Below, one piece after another: positions 42,091 to 50,714 of a stretch of 64,000 nucleotides of DNA. Below the pieces are notes generated by a model, which ran no database searches, had not been told where the DNA came from, and saw nothing but the letters and a program-made list of their open reading frames with translations. Each line of letters starts with the position of its first letter. Positions within the stretch are counted from its first letter, which is position 1. The stretch comes from Arthrobacter sp. EPSL27 (GTDB lineage: Bacteria > Actinomycetota > Actinomycetes > Actinomycetales > Micrococcaceae), in assembly GCF_001512305.1 (NCBI RefSeq), contig NZ_LNUT01000003.1, forward strand, positions 248,001 through 312,000, read 5' to 3'. The translations under genes and the position numbers were made by a program.

Positions 42091-42145
42091 GCCCTCACCC
42101 TCGCCGAAAAAGGGCTCCGCCCCGAACGCGCCCCCGAGGCAAGCT

Positions 42146-42169
42146 CCCCGGACCGCAGCTGCGGCGGGG
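42146..42169. terminator. Hairpin between convergent CsoR-like and GntR genes
   Basis: CCCC ... GGGG arms enclose the palindrome CCGCAGCTGCGG (42153-42164). There is no T run, so it is a moderate candidate. Confidence 0.5.
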
Positions 42170-42177
42170 CCGGCCCG

Positions 42178-42888
42178 TCAGGCCGGACGGTCCGCCAGGA
42201 CGTAGGTCTTCAGGTCATCCAGGGTCTGCTGCATGTGGGCGTCCATGGCGTCCCGCGCCTGGTGCGGATCCCGGGTTGCCAGCGCATCCACGATTTTCTG
42301 GTGGTGTTCGATCGCGTGCGCCTGGATCTCGCGCACCTCTGAGGTCTGGGTCCGCCGCTTTTCCAGCACCCGGTGCAGCGGCGCGAACAGGACCGCCACA
42401 AAAACGTTCTCCGAGGCGCGCAGGATGAGGTCGTGGAACGCCAGGTCCGCCGCCACGAACGCGGCCACGTCGTGCTTGTTGTGCGCCGCGCGCATCGATT
42501 CCAGCTGGCCGTAAAGGGTCTCCAGATCGGCGTCGCTGATCCGGAGCGCCGCCAGTTCGCATGCGCCCGACTCCAGCATCCGGCGCAGCTCGATCAGCTG
42601 CACGGCGGCGGCGGCATCGTTCTTTCCCTCTGAGGCGGCCCGGAGCACTGCTTCCAGGGACGCCCACCGGCTCAGCGGGTTCACGAAGGTGCCCCGGCCG
42701 CGTTCCACGCTCAGGATCTGCTGCGCCTCAAGGGTCTTCATCGCCTCGCGGACCGTCATGCGGCTTACCTCGTGGCGGGCGCTGAGTTCCAGTTCGCCGG
42801 GGACGGCTGCGCCGGGCGGAAATTCGCCGGCGATGATGCGGTTCAGCAGCTCGTCAGCCACAACGCCGACCAACGATTTCCTAGCCAA
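42178..42888 (-). CDS. GntR family regulator, FadR subfamily with FCD domain
   Basis: This 236-residue regulator has an N-terminal GntR winged helix (GEFPPGAAVPGELELSARHE, then VSRMTVREAMKTLEAQQIL) and a C-terminal all-helical FCD ligand-binding domain with metal-binding acidic and His positions (ADLAFHDLILRASEN, EHHQKIVDALATRD). FCD regulators usually bind organic or sugar acids. It is divergent from the sugar-acid operon starting at 43038, and a GntR-type palindrome lies between them, so it very probably represses that operon until the substrate is present. Confidence 0.5.
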   Translation of the reverse strand: MARKSLVGVVADELLNRIIAGEFPPGAAVPGELELSARHEVSRMTVREAMKTLEAQQILSVERGRGTFVNPLSRWASLEAVLRAASEGKNDAAAAVQLIELRRMLESGACELAALRISDADLETLYGQLESMRAAHNKHDVAAFVAADLAFHDLILRASENVFVAVLFAPLHRVLEKRRTQTSEVREIQAHAIEHHQKIVDALATRDPHQARDAMDAHMQQTLDDLKTYVLADRPA

Positions 42889-42974
42889 TTTTCCCCAATC
42901 GGTGTTCCCGGGATTTCTGATGACCCAGTCTACTTGCGCGTCCTTGTGCCGTATGCCACACTAGCATTCAAATG

Positions 42975-42993
42975 TTAGATGTCAGACATCTTA
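42975..42993. promoter_or_regulatory. GntR/FadR-type operator for the sugar-acid operon
   Basis: The core AGATGTC-A-GACATCT (42977-42991) is a perfect 7+7 palindrome with a single central base, extended by one more pair at the outside. It lies between the divergent regulator and kinase genes, about 45 bp upstream of the kinase GTG. Confidence 0.5.
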
Positions 42994-43037
42994 CAAATCA
43001 CCACCCACGCAGCAGTGTTCCCCACAATGGAGTGCAA

Positions 43038-44555
43038 GTGTCTTTTGAATCAGACCTGTTTGAAGCAGATGTGCTGGCCGCCTTCCCCGCAGAGGTCCAG
43101 ATTCCCGCCCGTACGGTGGCTGCCGCCGTCGAGGCCTCGTCCGAGTCGTCCCCCCGGATCCTCGTGGTGCTCGACGACGACCCGACCGGAACGCAGTCCG
43201 TCGCGGACCTGCCCGTCCTGACCCGCTGGGATGTCGCCGACTTCACCTGGGCCTTCTCCCACCGCATCAACGGCCGCCGGCCGGACGCCGTCTACGTCCT
43301 GACCAACTCCCGTAGCCTGGACCCGGCCGAAGCCGCCGCACGCAACGAGGAAGTGGTCCGCAACGCCCTCGCCGCGGCCGCCCTCGAAACTTCCGGTCCT
43401 AAGCTGCGCCTCGGTTTCGTCAGCCGCAGCGACTCCACCCTCCGCGGCCACTACCCGCTGGAGCCGGACACCATCGCCGCGACCGTCACGGCCGTCAGCG
43501 GCGAGGCGACGGACGGCGTCGTGATCGTCCCGGCCTTCCCCGACGCCGGACGCGTCACGATCGGCGGCGTGCACTACATGCGCGGCACCGGCGACGCCGC
43601 CGGCCGGCTCACCCCCGTTGCCGAGACCGAATTCGCCCGGGACGCGAGCTTCGGCTTCGCCAACTCCGAACTGGCGAAATACGTCGAGGAGAAGTCCGGC
43701 GGACGCTTCCCGGCGGACACCGTGATTGTGCTGGACCTGGCCACCATCCGCGCCGCCGGCCCGGACGGCGACCCCCAGATCTCGGCGAAGGCCATCGCGG
43801 ACGCCATCGGCCCCGCCACCGACTCCACCCCGATCGTGGCCGACATCGTGACCGAGAACGATTTCCGTGCCCTCGCGCTGGGCCTCGAGGAAGCCGAACG
43901 CCGCGGCAAGAAGCTCCTCTACCGGGTTGGCCCGCCGTTCGTCCGCGGCCGCATCGGCCAGGAAATCCGCACCGAACTCAGCGGCGCGGAAGCCTACGCG
44001 GGGAACACCCCCTCCGACGCCGGCGGACTGATCGTGGTCGGCTCGCACGTCGGGGTCACCACCCGCCAGCTCAAGGCCCTCGTCGACCAGCACAGCTCCG
44101 CGCGCATCGTGGAGATCGACGTCGAGAAGCTGCTGGACGGCAACCCCGAGGAGTACCTGGCCGGGATCGTCCGGGACGTCGTGGAGGCCCTGCACAGCGC
44201 CGACGTCATCCTCCACACCAGCCGGCTGCTCATCAAAACGGACGACGCCGCCGAAAGCCTGCGGATCGCACGCACGGTGTCCGCCGCCGTCGTCGCCGTG
44301 GTGAACCGGACCCTGAAGACTTTCCCGCCGCGGTTCGTCATCGCCAAGGGAGGCATCACCTCCTCGGACGTGGCCGCCCACGGCCTGGAAATTCGCCACG
44401 CGATCGTCCGCGGCCCCATGCTGCCGGGCATCGTCAGCCTGTGGGAACCGGTGGACGGGCCCGCGAAGGGCATCCCGTACATCGTGTTCGCCGGCAACGT
44501 GGGCGACGACCAGTCCCTGGCCCAGGTCACCCGCAAACTCAGCAACACCTTTTAA
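43038..44555 (+). CDS. Four-carbon acid sugar kinase (DUF1537/OtnK-type)
   Basis: This 505-residue ATP-dependent kinase belongs to the DUF1537 (YgbK/OtnK/DtnK) family, which phosphorylates 3-oxo-tetronate or related C4 acids. N-terminal motif VVLDDDPTGTQSVADLPVL (substrate domain), SRSDSTLRGHYPLE in the middle, and C-terminal nucleotide domain with VVGSHVGVTTRQL and RFVIAKGGITSSDVA. GTG 43038 is chosen (GGAG at 43029-43032); ATG 42972 would place the operator inside the gene. First gene of an operon with a dehydrogenase, a GntP permease and an aldolase. Confidence 0.5.
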   Translation: MSFESDLFEADVLAAFPAEVQIPARTVAAAVEASSESSPRILVVLDDDPTGTQSVADLPVLTRWDVADFTWAFSHRINGRRPDAVYVLTNSRSLDPAEAAARNEEVVRNALAAAALETSGPKLRLGFVSRSDSTLRGHYPLEPDTIAATVTAVSGEATDGVVIVPAFPDAGRVTIGGVHYMRGTGDAAGRLTPVAETEFARDASFGFANSELAKYVEEKSGGRFPADTVIVLDLATIRAAGPDGDPQISAKAIADAIGPATDSTPIVADIVTENDFRALALGLEEAERRGKKLLYRVGPPFVRGRIGQEIRTELSGAEAYAGNTPSDAGGLIVVGSHVGVTTRQLKALVDQHSSARIVEIDVEKLLDGNPEEYLAGIVRDVVEALHSADVILHTSRLLIKTDDAAESLRIARTVSAAVVAVVNRTLKTFPPRFVIAKGGITSSDVAAHGLEIRHAIVRGPMLPGIVSLWEPVDGPAKGIPYIVFAGNVGDDQSLAQVTRKLSNTF

Positions 44556-44579
44556 CCCCTCATTTCAACGGAGAAAACC

Positions 44580-45473
44580 ATGACCTACAAAGTCACCGTC
44601 CTCGGCCTCGGCGCCATGGGACTGCCCATGGCCGCCCGCCTCGCCACCGAGCTGACCGTCCACGGCTTCGACATCGCCGAACCCCGGCTGAAACTGGCCG
44701 AAGACGCCGGAATCCGCACCTTTTCCTCGGCCCGCGACGCCGCTGAGGGCGCGGACGCCCTCCTGCTGGCCGTGCGCAACGGCGAGCAGCTGGACGATGT
44801 CCTGTTCGGCGAAAACGGCGTCGCCTCCGTACTGAAGCCGGGCGCCGTCGTGATCCTCGGCAGCACCGTGGGCACGGACGCCATCCCGGCCACGGTCGCC
44901 CGCCTCGCGGAGTTCGGCGTGGCCCTCGTCGACGCCCCGCTCTCCGGCGGACCGAAGCGCGCCGGCGAAGGCGACCTGCTGATCGTTGTCGGCGCCGAGC
45001 CGCAGGCGCTGGAAACGGCCCGCCCGGTGCTGGAACTGCTCGCCTCCACCCTCACGGTGGTCGGCGACAAGCCCGGCGACGGGCAGGCGCTCAAGACCGT
45101 CAACCAGCTGCTCTGCGGCATCCACATCGCCGCGGCGGCCGAGGCCATGGCCCTCGCCGACGCCCTCGGCCTGGACCAGGCCAAGACCCTCGCGGCCCTG
45201 GAAGCCGGCGCCGCCGGGTCCTTTATGCTGTCCAACCGCGGGCCCCGGATCCTCGAGGCCTACACCGAAGACGGCGCGGAGGTCCTCAGCCGGCTGGACA
45301 TTTTCGTCAAGGACATGGGCATCGTGGGCAAGGCCACCCGCGCCGCGGGACTCGCCGCCCCGGTGGCCGCAGCCGCCGAACAGCTGTACCTCCTTGGCCA
45401 GGCCCAAGGCCTCGGCGCAGCGGACGATTCCGCCGTCATCAAGGTGGTCGCCCCCACCAAGCGCACGGCCTAG
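44580..45473 (+). CDS. 3-hydroxyisobutyrate dehydrogenase family enzyme, probable L-threonate/D-erythronate dehydrogenase
   Basis: This is a 297-residue beta-hydroxyacid dehydrogenase. The NAD motif is VTVLGLGAMGLPMAARLA; the substrate signature DAPLSGGPKRAGEGDLLIVVG and the catalytic lysine segment GDGQALKTVNQLLCG follow. The kinase-dehydrogenase pairing matches LtnD-type enzymes, which oxidise the C2 hydroxyl of a four-carbon sugar acid to give the substrate of the DUF1537 kinase. It starts 24 bp after the kinase gene behind an AACGGAG. Which stereoisomer is used cannot be told. Confidence 0.5.
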   Translation: MTYKVTVLGLGAMGLPMAARLATELTVHGFDIAEPRLKLAEDAGIRTFSSARDAAEGADALLLAVRNGEQLDDVLFGENGVASVLKPGAVVILGSTVGTDAIPATVARLAEFGVALVDAPLSGGPKRAGEGDLLIVVGAEPQALETARPVLELLASTLTVVGDKPGDGQALKTVNQLLCGIHIAAAAEAMALADALGLDQAKTLAALEAGAAGSFMLSNRGPRILEAYTEDGAEVLSRLDIFVKDMGIVGKATRAAGLAAPVAAAAEQLYLLGQAQGLGAADDSAVIKVVAPTKRTA

Positions 45474-45595
45474 TCGCTGCCCCGGGCTTCACCTATAGTT
45501 CCCCAAAACCCGGCGACGGCGGCTCCCCCCTCCGCCGTCGCCGCTGAACCCACACCGCCGGTCCCCGCCGACCGGCTCGTCAAAGGAGACACCCG

Positions 45596-47023
45596 ATGAG
45601 CGCTCTCGCTCTCCTGGCCATAGCGGCAGCAGGCGTTGCACTGCTGCTGCTGGCCGTCATCAAGTTCAAGATCCCGGCCTTCCTGGCGCTGCTGGTTGTC
45701 AGCGTCCTGGTGGCCCTGGTCGCCGGGATCCCGCTCCCGGACATCGTCAAGACCGTCACGGAAGGCATGGGCGGTACGCTCGGCTCGGTCGCGATCCTGG
45801 TCGGCCTCGGCGCCATGCTCGGCAAAATGATCGAAGTTTCCGGCGGCGCCCAGGCCCTCGCCGGGAAGTTCACCCAGCTGCTCGGCCCGCGCCGGGTCAT
45901 CGCAGCCCTCACGGCGGCGGCGTTCCTGCTGGCCATCCCGGTCTTCTTCGACGTCGGGTTCATCATCCTGATCCCCATCATCTACGGCTTCTCCAAGGCC
46001 GCCGGCGTCAACCCGGTCAAGATCGGCCTGCCCGTCGGTGCCATCATGCTCGCCATCCACGTCGTCGTCCCGCCGCACCCCGGCGTCGTCGGCGGTGCCG
46101 GCATCCTGAAGGCCGACATCGGCTGGACCACCATCATCGGCCTCCTGATCTGCATCCCCGTCGGCGTCCTCGGCTACTTCGTCGCGAAGCGCCTCAACCG
46201 CCGCGATTACCCCATGCTGGCGGGCACCGCCGAACAGTTCCGCCTCTTCGGCACCGGCAAGTCCGACGTCGAGCAGGAATCCGGCACCGGCACCGGCACC
46301 GGCGGCGGCGTCGCCGTCAAGACCACCGCCAAGACCGCTCCCAGCCCCGCGATGATCATCACCCTGATCGTGCTCCCCATCCTGATGATCATGGTGGGAA
46401 CCGTGGGCGCCGTGATGCTGCCCAAGGGCACCCCCGCCGCCGACATCGCCGCCTTCATCGGCGCACCCCTGATCGCCCTCCTGACCGCACTCGGCCTGGC
46501 GTACTACTTCCTGGGCATCCGCCGCGGCTGGTCCTCCCAGCACACCGGCGAGGTCATGGACTCCGCCCTCGCCCCGACCGCCATCGTGATCCTCGTGACC
46601 GGCGCCGGCGGTGTCTTCGGAAAGGTCCTGACCGTTTCCGGGATCGGCAAGGCTCTCGCCGAGGGCCTGCAGAGCATCGGCCTCCCGCTGATCCTCATGG
46701 CCTTCATCCTGGCCGCCGTGCTCCGCGCCTCCCAGGGATCGGCCACGGTCGCGATCATCACCACCGCCGGCCTGCTCGCCGCATCCGTCGCCGACGGCGG
46801 CTACTCCCCGGTGCAGACCGCCCTGATCCTGGTGTCGATCGGCTTCGGCGCCTTCGGCCTGAGCCACATCAACGACTCCGGCTTCTGGATCGTCACCAGG
46901 TACCTGGGACTGTCCGTGGCTGACGGCCTCAGGACCTGGACCGTCCTCACCACCATCCTCGGTGTGGCCGGCTTCGCCCTGACGTTCCTCGTCTGGATCA
47001 TGGTGGGAGGCCTGAGCGTCTGA
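45596..47023 (+). CDS. GntP family gluconate/sugar-acid permease
   Basis: This 475-residue permease with about 12-14 helices belongs to the gluconate:H+ symporter family. Recognisable segments: LGAMLGKMIEVSGGAQALA, PVFFDVGFIILIPIIYGF, HVVVPPHPGVVGGAGIL and LRASQGSATVAIITTAG. It should import the sugar acid degraded by the operon. An insertion with a TGTGTGGG repeat (about residues 230-238) lies in a cytoplasmic loop. The stop overlaps the ATG of the aldolase gene by one base (TGATG). Confidence 0.5.
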   Translation: MSALALLAIAAAGVALLLLAVIKFKIPAFLALLVVSVLVALVAGIPLPDIVKTVTEGMGGTLGSVAILVGLGAMLGKMIEVSGGAQALAGKFTQLLGPRRVIAALTAAAFLLAIPVFFDVGFIILIPIIYGFSKAAGVNPVKIGLPVGAIMLAIHVVVPPHPGVVGGAGILKADIGWTTIIGLLICIPVGVLGYFVAKRLNRRDYPMLAGTAEQFRLFGTGKSDVEQESGTGTGTGGGVAVKTTAKTAPSPAMIITLIVLPILMIMVGTVGAVMLPKGTPAADIAAFIGAPLIALLTALGLAYYFLGIRRGWSSQHTGEVMDSALAPTAIVILVTGAGGVFGKVLTVSGIGKALAEGLQSIGLPLILMAFILAAVLRASQGSATVAIITTAGLLAASVADGGYSPVQTALILVSIGFGAFGLSHINDSGFWIVTRYLGLSVADGLRTWTVLTTILGVAGFALTFLVWIMVGGLSV

Positions 47024-47889
47024 TGCGTGCCCGCCTGGATCACCTGGTCGCCTCCGCCCTCCAGCAGGGCTCGGCCGTTCCGGCCTTCACCTGCTACGAC
47101 TTCACCACGGCGCTCGCCGTGGTGGCGGCGGCGGAGGACGCCGGCCGCGGCGTTATCCTGCTGGTTTCGCCCAGCACCGCGGCCACCGCCAACGGCCTCC
47201 GGCTGATCGCGGCCCTGCGCGGCCTCGCGGATGCGGCGGCCGTCCCGGTCGCCGTGCAGCTGGACCACGCAGCAGACCTCTCCGTGATCGCCGGTGCCGT
47301 CGCCGCCGGGGCGGATTCCGTCCTGGTGGACGGATCGTCGCTGCCGTACGAGGACAACATCGCCCTGGTCCGGGCGGCCCGCGGCATGCTCGACGACGGC
47401 GGCTCGGCGGAGACCGTCATCGAAGCCGAACTCGGCGGCCTGGCCGGGAACGAGGACCGCGCCTTCGGAACGGACTCCGCAGGCAGCGCCCCCGCCGCCG
47501 GGCTCACCGACTCCGCGCAGGTGGAGGACTTCGTGGCCCGTACCGGAGCCCAGCTGCTGGCCGTGGCCGTAGGCAACGTCCACGGCCGGTACAAGGGCGA
47601 ACCGGAGCTGCGGTGGGACGTGCTGCAGGACATCGCCGTGCGGACCCACATCCCCCTGGTGCTGCACGGCGCCTCGGGAATCCCCGCGGCCGAGCTGGTC
47701 AAGGCCGCCGCCATGAACGTGGGCAAGGTGAACTTCAACACCGAGCTGCGCACCGGCGTCCTCGAAACCCTCGAGGCGCGCACGGGCGCGCACCGCAGCG
47801 ACGGCGAGAACCTGCAGGGACTGCTGGCCGAATGGGACACCTCGGCCGGGACCTTCGCGGCCACGGCGCTGGCCACCCTCTCGCGCTGA
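47023..47889 (+). CDS. Class II fructose-bisphosphate aldolase-type enzyme
   Basis: This is a 288-residue zinc-dependent aldolase of the FBA/KbaY/GatY type. Zn and catalytic positions: VAVQLDHAAD (Asp-His), EAELGGLAGNED (Glu), VAVGNVHGRYKG (His) and LVLHGASGIP (His), then KVNFNTELRTG for phosphate binding. In the known threonate/erythronate pathways the last step is a decarboxylase (OtnC, a different fold), so this enzyme implies another cleavage of the phosphorylated intermediate. It is translationally coupled to the permease gene. The precise reaction is unknown. Confidence 0.5.
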   Translation: MRARLDHLVASALQQGSAVPAFTCYDFTTALAVVAAAEDAGRGVILLVSPSTAATANGLRLIAALRGLADAAAVPVAVQLDHAADLSVIAGAVAAGADSVLVDGSSLPYEDNIALVRAARGMLDDGGSAETVIEAELGGLAGNEDRAFGTDSAGSAPAAGLTDSAQVEDFVARTGAQLLAVAVGNVHGRYKGEPELRWDVLQDIAVRTHIPLVLHGASGIPAAELVKAAAMNVGKVNFNTELRTGVLETLEARTGAHRSDGENLQGLLAEWDTSAGTFAATALATLSR

Positions 47890-47904
47890 CACCACGCCGG
47901 GTTT

Positions 47905-47981
47905 CCGGAAAGTCAGGGCTCCAAAAAGGGGAGGCCGGGATCAGGACACTGATTCCGGCCTCCCCTTTTTGGGCTTTCCGG
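47905..47981. terminator. Strong bidirectional terminator after the sugar-acid operon
   Basis: Perfect 16-bp stem 47923-47938 with 47955-47970 (A5 to T5 ends), an inner ATCAG/CTGAT stem, and outer arms CCGGAAAG (47905-47912) and CTTTCCGG (47974-47981). The rest of the 207-bp gap to the acyltransferase gene shows no gene. Confidence 0.5.
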
Positions 47982-48096
47982 CACTGGCCGTGGACCGGGC
48001 GAAGGCCGACAATGGAGCCACAGAAGCGCAGGGACCCGGCAGCCCACACAGGCGGGCCGGCGGGTTCCTTTCGGGCCCGGCATCCTCGGGGGTTCA

Positions 48097-49431
48097 GTGG
48101 TTCCACGGCAGCGGGACGGCGGCGGAAGGGCATCAGCCCCCGACCGTGACCTGGTGATCGACCTCGCCAGGTTCTTCTGCCTTGCCATCGTGGTGGTGGC
48201 GCACACCATGATGGTCAGCCCCGTGCTGCACCCCGACGGCACCGTCACCTCCGACAACACCCTCGGCAACCAGCGCTGGTTCGAGCCGGTGGTCTGGGTC
48301 CTGCAGGTCATGCCCCTCTTCTTCGTCGCCGGCGGCATGACCGGGCTGCAGTCCTGGCGCCGGCTCAGCGCCCGGGGCGGCTCCACCTTCGATTTCATGC
48401 AGGCGCGGATGCTGAGGCTGATCCGCCCGGCCGCCGTCCTGCTGGCCGTCATGTTCACCTGCCTCTGGGCGGCGCAGCTGTCCGGGGTGGACCCGGAGGT
48501 GGTCCAGCTGCTGGTCACCGGGGCCGGCATGCCGCTGTGGTTCCTGGCCGCTTACCTGGCCGCGCAGCTGAACCTTCCGCTCCTGGCCCGCCTGCATGCC
48601 CGGGCGCCCCTGCTGACCCTGGCCGGGCTCACATCGCTGGTGGTGGCCGTGGACTGCCTGCGGGGGATGCTGCCGGCGCTGGCGTACCTCAACATGGTCT
48701 TTGTCTGGTGCGCGGTGCAGCAGATCGGGTTCTTCCTCGCCGACGGCGGCCCGCTGCCCGGGCGCCCGGCCCTGGCGGCCATCATCCTGGCCAGCAACCT
48801 GGTCCTGGGGTTCCTGGTGTGGCTGGGCCTGTACTCCGGGAACATGCTGGTCAACCTCAACCCGCCCAACCTGACCCTGGTGCTGCTCGGAATCTCGCAG
48901 GCCGCGGCCCTGCAGCTCTTCCGGCCCGCGCTCGCCAGGATCGCCGCCCTGGGCTGGCTGCGGCGCTTCATCGGGCTGGCCGGACGGCGGTCGATGACCG
49001 TCTACCTGTGGCACCTGCCGCTGCTGGCGGCGATGTCCGGGCTGCTGCTGCTGACGGACTTTCCCCAGCCGGACGGAGGAACCCCCGGCTGGTGGTGGGG
49101 GCGGCCGCTGGTGCTGCTCGCCGTGATCGGACTGCTCCTTCCCGTTCTGGCGCTCTTCGGCCGGCTCGAAGAGCGTCCGACGGCGCCCGTCACCGCCGGC
49201 TCCCGCCCGGCGGCCGCGGTGGTGACGGCCGCCGTCGTCGTCTTTATCCCTGTCATCGACGCCGCGCTGGGCGGGCTGACGCTGGGGCTGCTCGGCGGGG
49301 GAGCCGCGTGCTTCGCGCTCGCCGTGCTGCTGCTGGGCCGGATTCCGGCGAGGCTCCTGTCCGACCCGGGCCCGGGGGGATCGAACCCGCCATTGCCACA
49401 CCCGCCGTTAAGTGCCAATGTCGAACCATGA
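48097..49431 (+). CDS. Acyltransferase 3 family membrane protein
   Basis: This protein of about 444 residues has ten or more membrane helices. The N-terminal motif VIDLARFFCLAIVVVAHTMM contains the catalytic-type histidine of acyltransferase 3 proteins, and RMLRLIRPAAVLLAVMF and MTVYLWHLPLLAAM are also typical. Such proteins O-acylate sugars, peptidoglycan or lipids at the membrane. GTG 48097 is preferred (GGGGG upstream); GTG 48154 is an alternative just before the first helix. The stop overlaps the GNAT gene start (ATGA). Confidence 0.5.
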   Translation: MVPRQRDGGGRASAPDRDLVIDLARFFCLAIVVVAHTMMVSPVLHPDGTVTSDNTLGNQRWFEPVVWVLQVMPLFFVAGGMTGLQSWRRLSARGGSTFDFMQARMLRLIRPAAVLLAVMFTCLWAAQLSGVDPEVVQLLVTGAGMPLWFLAAYLAAQLNLPLLARLHARAPLLTLAGLTSLVVAVDCLRGMLPALAYLNMVFVWCAVQQIGFFLADGGPLPGRPALAAIILASNLVLGFLVWLGLYSGNMLVNLNPPNLTLVLLGISQAAALQLFRPALARIAALGWLRRFIGLAGRRSMTVYLWHLPLLAAMSGLLLLTDFPQPDGGTPGWWWGRPLVLLAVIGLLLPVLALFGRLEERPTAPVTAGSRPAAAVVTAAVVVFIPVIDAALGGLTLGLLGGGAACFALAVLLLGRIPARLLSDPGPGGSNPPLPHPPLSANVEP

Positions 49432-49772
49432 CGGAGAACTCTGCAGCCATGGAAGACACGTTCAGTCCGAACGTCTCCACAACCCGGAACGATGAGCTGC
49501 ACCGCTATGAGCTGCATGTCGGCGGAAAGCTGGCTGTGGAGATCCGTTTCCTCGATGAGCCCGGGCACGTGGATTTCATCCACACGGACACGGCCGAACC
49601 ATTCCAGGGCCAGGGACTCGCCAAGGTGCTGGCCCACTTCGCGCTGGACGACGTGGTGGCGTCCGGCAAGCGGATCATCCCCAACTGCCCCTTCATGTAC
49701 CGGTACCTGCGCCGGCACGATGCCTACAACCAGTACATCGACTGGCCGGAGCGCCCCCCGGCGGGAGCCTGA
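49428..49772 (+). CDS. Small GNAT-type N-acetyltransferase (YjdJ-like)
   Basis: This 114-residue protein has the short Gcn5-like fold: HVDFIHTDTAEPFQGQGLAK (acetyl-CoA pyrophosphate-binding Q/GxGxxG-like segment QGQGLA), followed by LAHFALDDVVASGKRIIPNC and FMYRYLRRHDAY. This pattern defines the YjdJ group, of uncertain substrate. ATG 49428 overlaps the acyltransferase stop by four bases; ATG 49449 is an in-frame alternative. Confidence 0.5.
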   Translation: MTENSAAMEDTFSPNVSTTRNDELHRYELHVGGKLAVEIRFLDEPGHVDFIHTDTAEPFQGQGLAKVLAHFALDDVVASGKRIIPNCPFMYRYLRRHDAYNQYIDWPERPPAGA

Positions 49773-49894
49773 CTCCGTACCGGCCCGCGCCCCGCCGCGT
49801 GCCGGCATACGGCTTGTGGGCCGGGCACGACCGTCGTAGAGTTCAGTGCAGAGTTATGCAGTCGGCTCTTGGACGTGTCCCTTTGGAGAACCCC

Positions 49895-50689
49895 GTGAAC
49901 CACAAACTGCGTGTGCTTGTCCGTGTGGATGTTGACCCCGGACGCGTGACCCTCGAAGTCACAGGTTGCCTCACCCCCTCAGATTTCCCCGCACTTCTGC
50001 ACATCACACGGCGGGCGGGCCGCCTCGGTGCCGGCAATGACGTCGTCATCGACCTGCTCCAAGCGTCCCACCTGGACCCGGAGGTCCTCCTGGAACTGAG
50101 GTCCCTCGCCGAGGCCGGCTCGGCCGCGCTCGAACCGGCCTCCGGGACAGCAGATGGGGCCCCCGCCGGAAAACAGCCCTTCAGCCTCACCGTCGAGGAA
50201 CCCGCCGACCTGCCGATCTGCCTGCTGCATGCAGGCCCCGACGGTGAAGTCCTCGCCGGCCTCGACGGCGAGCTTGCGGCGCTGCCGCTGCTGGACACCG
50301 GGCTGGAATCCCCGGCTGACGGCCCCGCGGACCTGTCCGCGGCCGGTCTGGTGGCACCGCCCGCAGGAGGACTGCTGGACCCGGGGCTGGACGCGGCCAA
50401 CAGCCCGATTTCAGCCGAGCTCAACACCTTCAACGGGATGGAGCTCACGGAGTATTTCGAGGGAACCCTGGACCCTGCCGCCGCCGTCCGGGCGCTGTCC
50501 GACGTGGCACTGGGCCAGCTGGCCGACGCCCTGTACCGGCACCTTGACACCAACAACCCGTCGTTCGGCGCGCACACCTGGTACGAGCTGGCCACGGAGG
50601 AGCTGCAGAACCGCCACCTGGACGACGCCGACGAAGCCGCCGTCCCCGCAGGGCCGGCGGAAGACGAACTGGCCGCCGGGCTGGCCTGA
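49895..50689 (+). CDS. Uncharacterised protein with an N-terminal STAS-like domain
   Basis: This protein of about 264 residues starts with GTG 49895 (GGAGAA upstream). The first 85 residues read like a STAS/anti-sigma antagonist fold: RVLVRVDVDPGRVTLEVTG, then LTPSDFPALLHITRRAGRL and DVVIDLLQASHLDPEVLLEL. The phosphorylatable Ser/Thr expected in a regulatory STAS domain is not obvious. A low-complexity Ala/Pro/Gly/Asp middle follows, then a conserved helical C-terminus (GMELTEYFEGTLDPAAAVRAL ... YRHLDTNNPSFGAHTWYELA, shown here in part). I do not recognise the family; it may belong to a Micrococcaceae-restricted group. Confidence 0.5.
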   Translation: MNHKLRVLVRVDVDPGRVTLEVTGCLTPSDFPALLHITRRAGRLGAGNDVVIDLLQASHLDPEVLLELRSLAEAGSAALEPASGTADGAPAGKQPFSLTVEEPADLPICLLHAGPDGEVLAGLDGELAALPLLDTGLESPADGPADLSAAGLVAPPAGGLLDPGLDAANSPISAELNTFNGMELTEYFEGTLDPAAAVRALSDVALGQLADALYRHLDTNNPSFGAHTWYELATEELQNRHLDDADEAAVPAGPAEDELAAGLA

Positions 50690-50714
50690 GGCCCGGACAG
50701 GCTAGGCTGGCGCC

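Noticed and set aside
46287..46310. GGCACC repeat in the GntP gene as a phase-variable tract
   Set aside because: Only about three imperfect hexamers (TGTGTG), in frame, in a cytoplasmic loop; copy changes would not switch the gene off.
47735..48133. Open frames in both directions over 47905-47981
   Set aside because: They arise from the near-palindromic terminator, which reads similarly on both strands.
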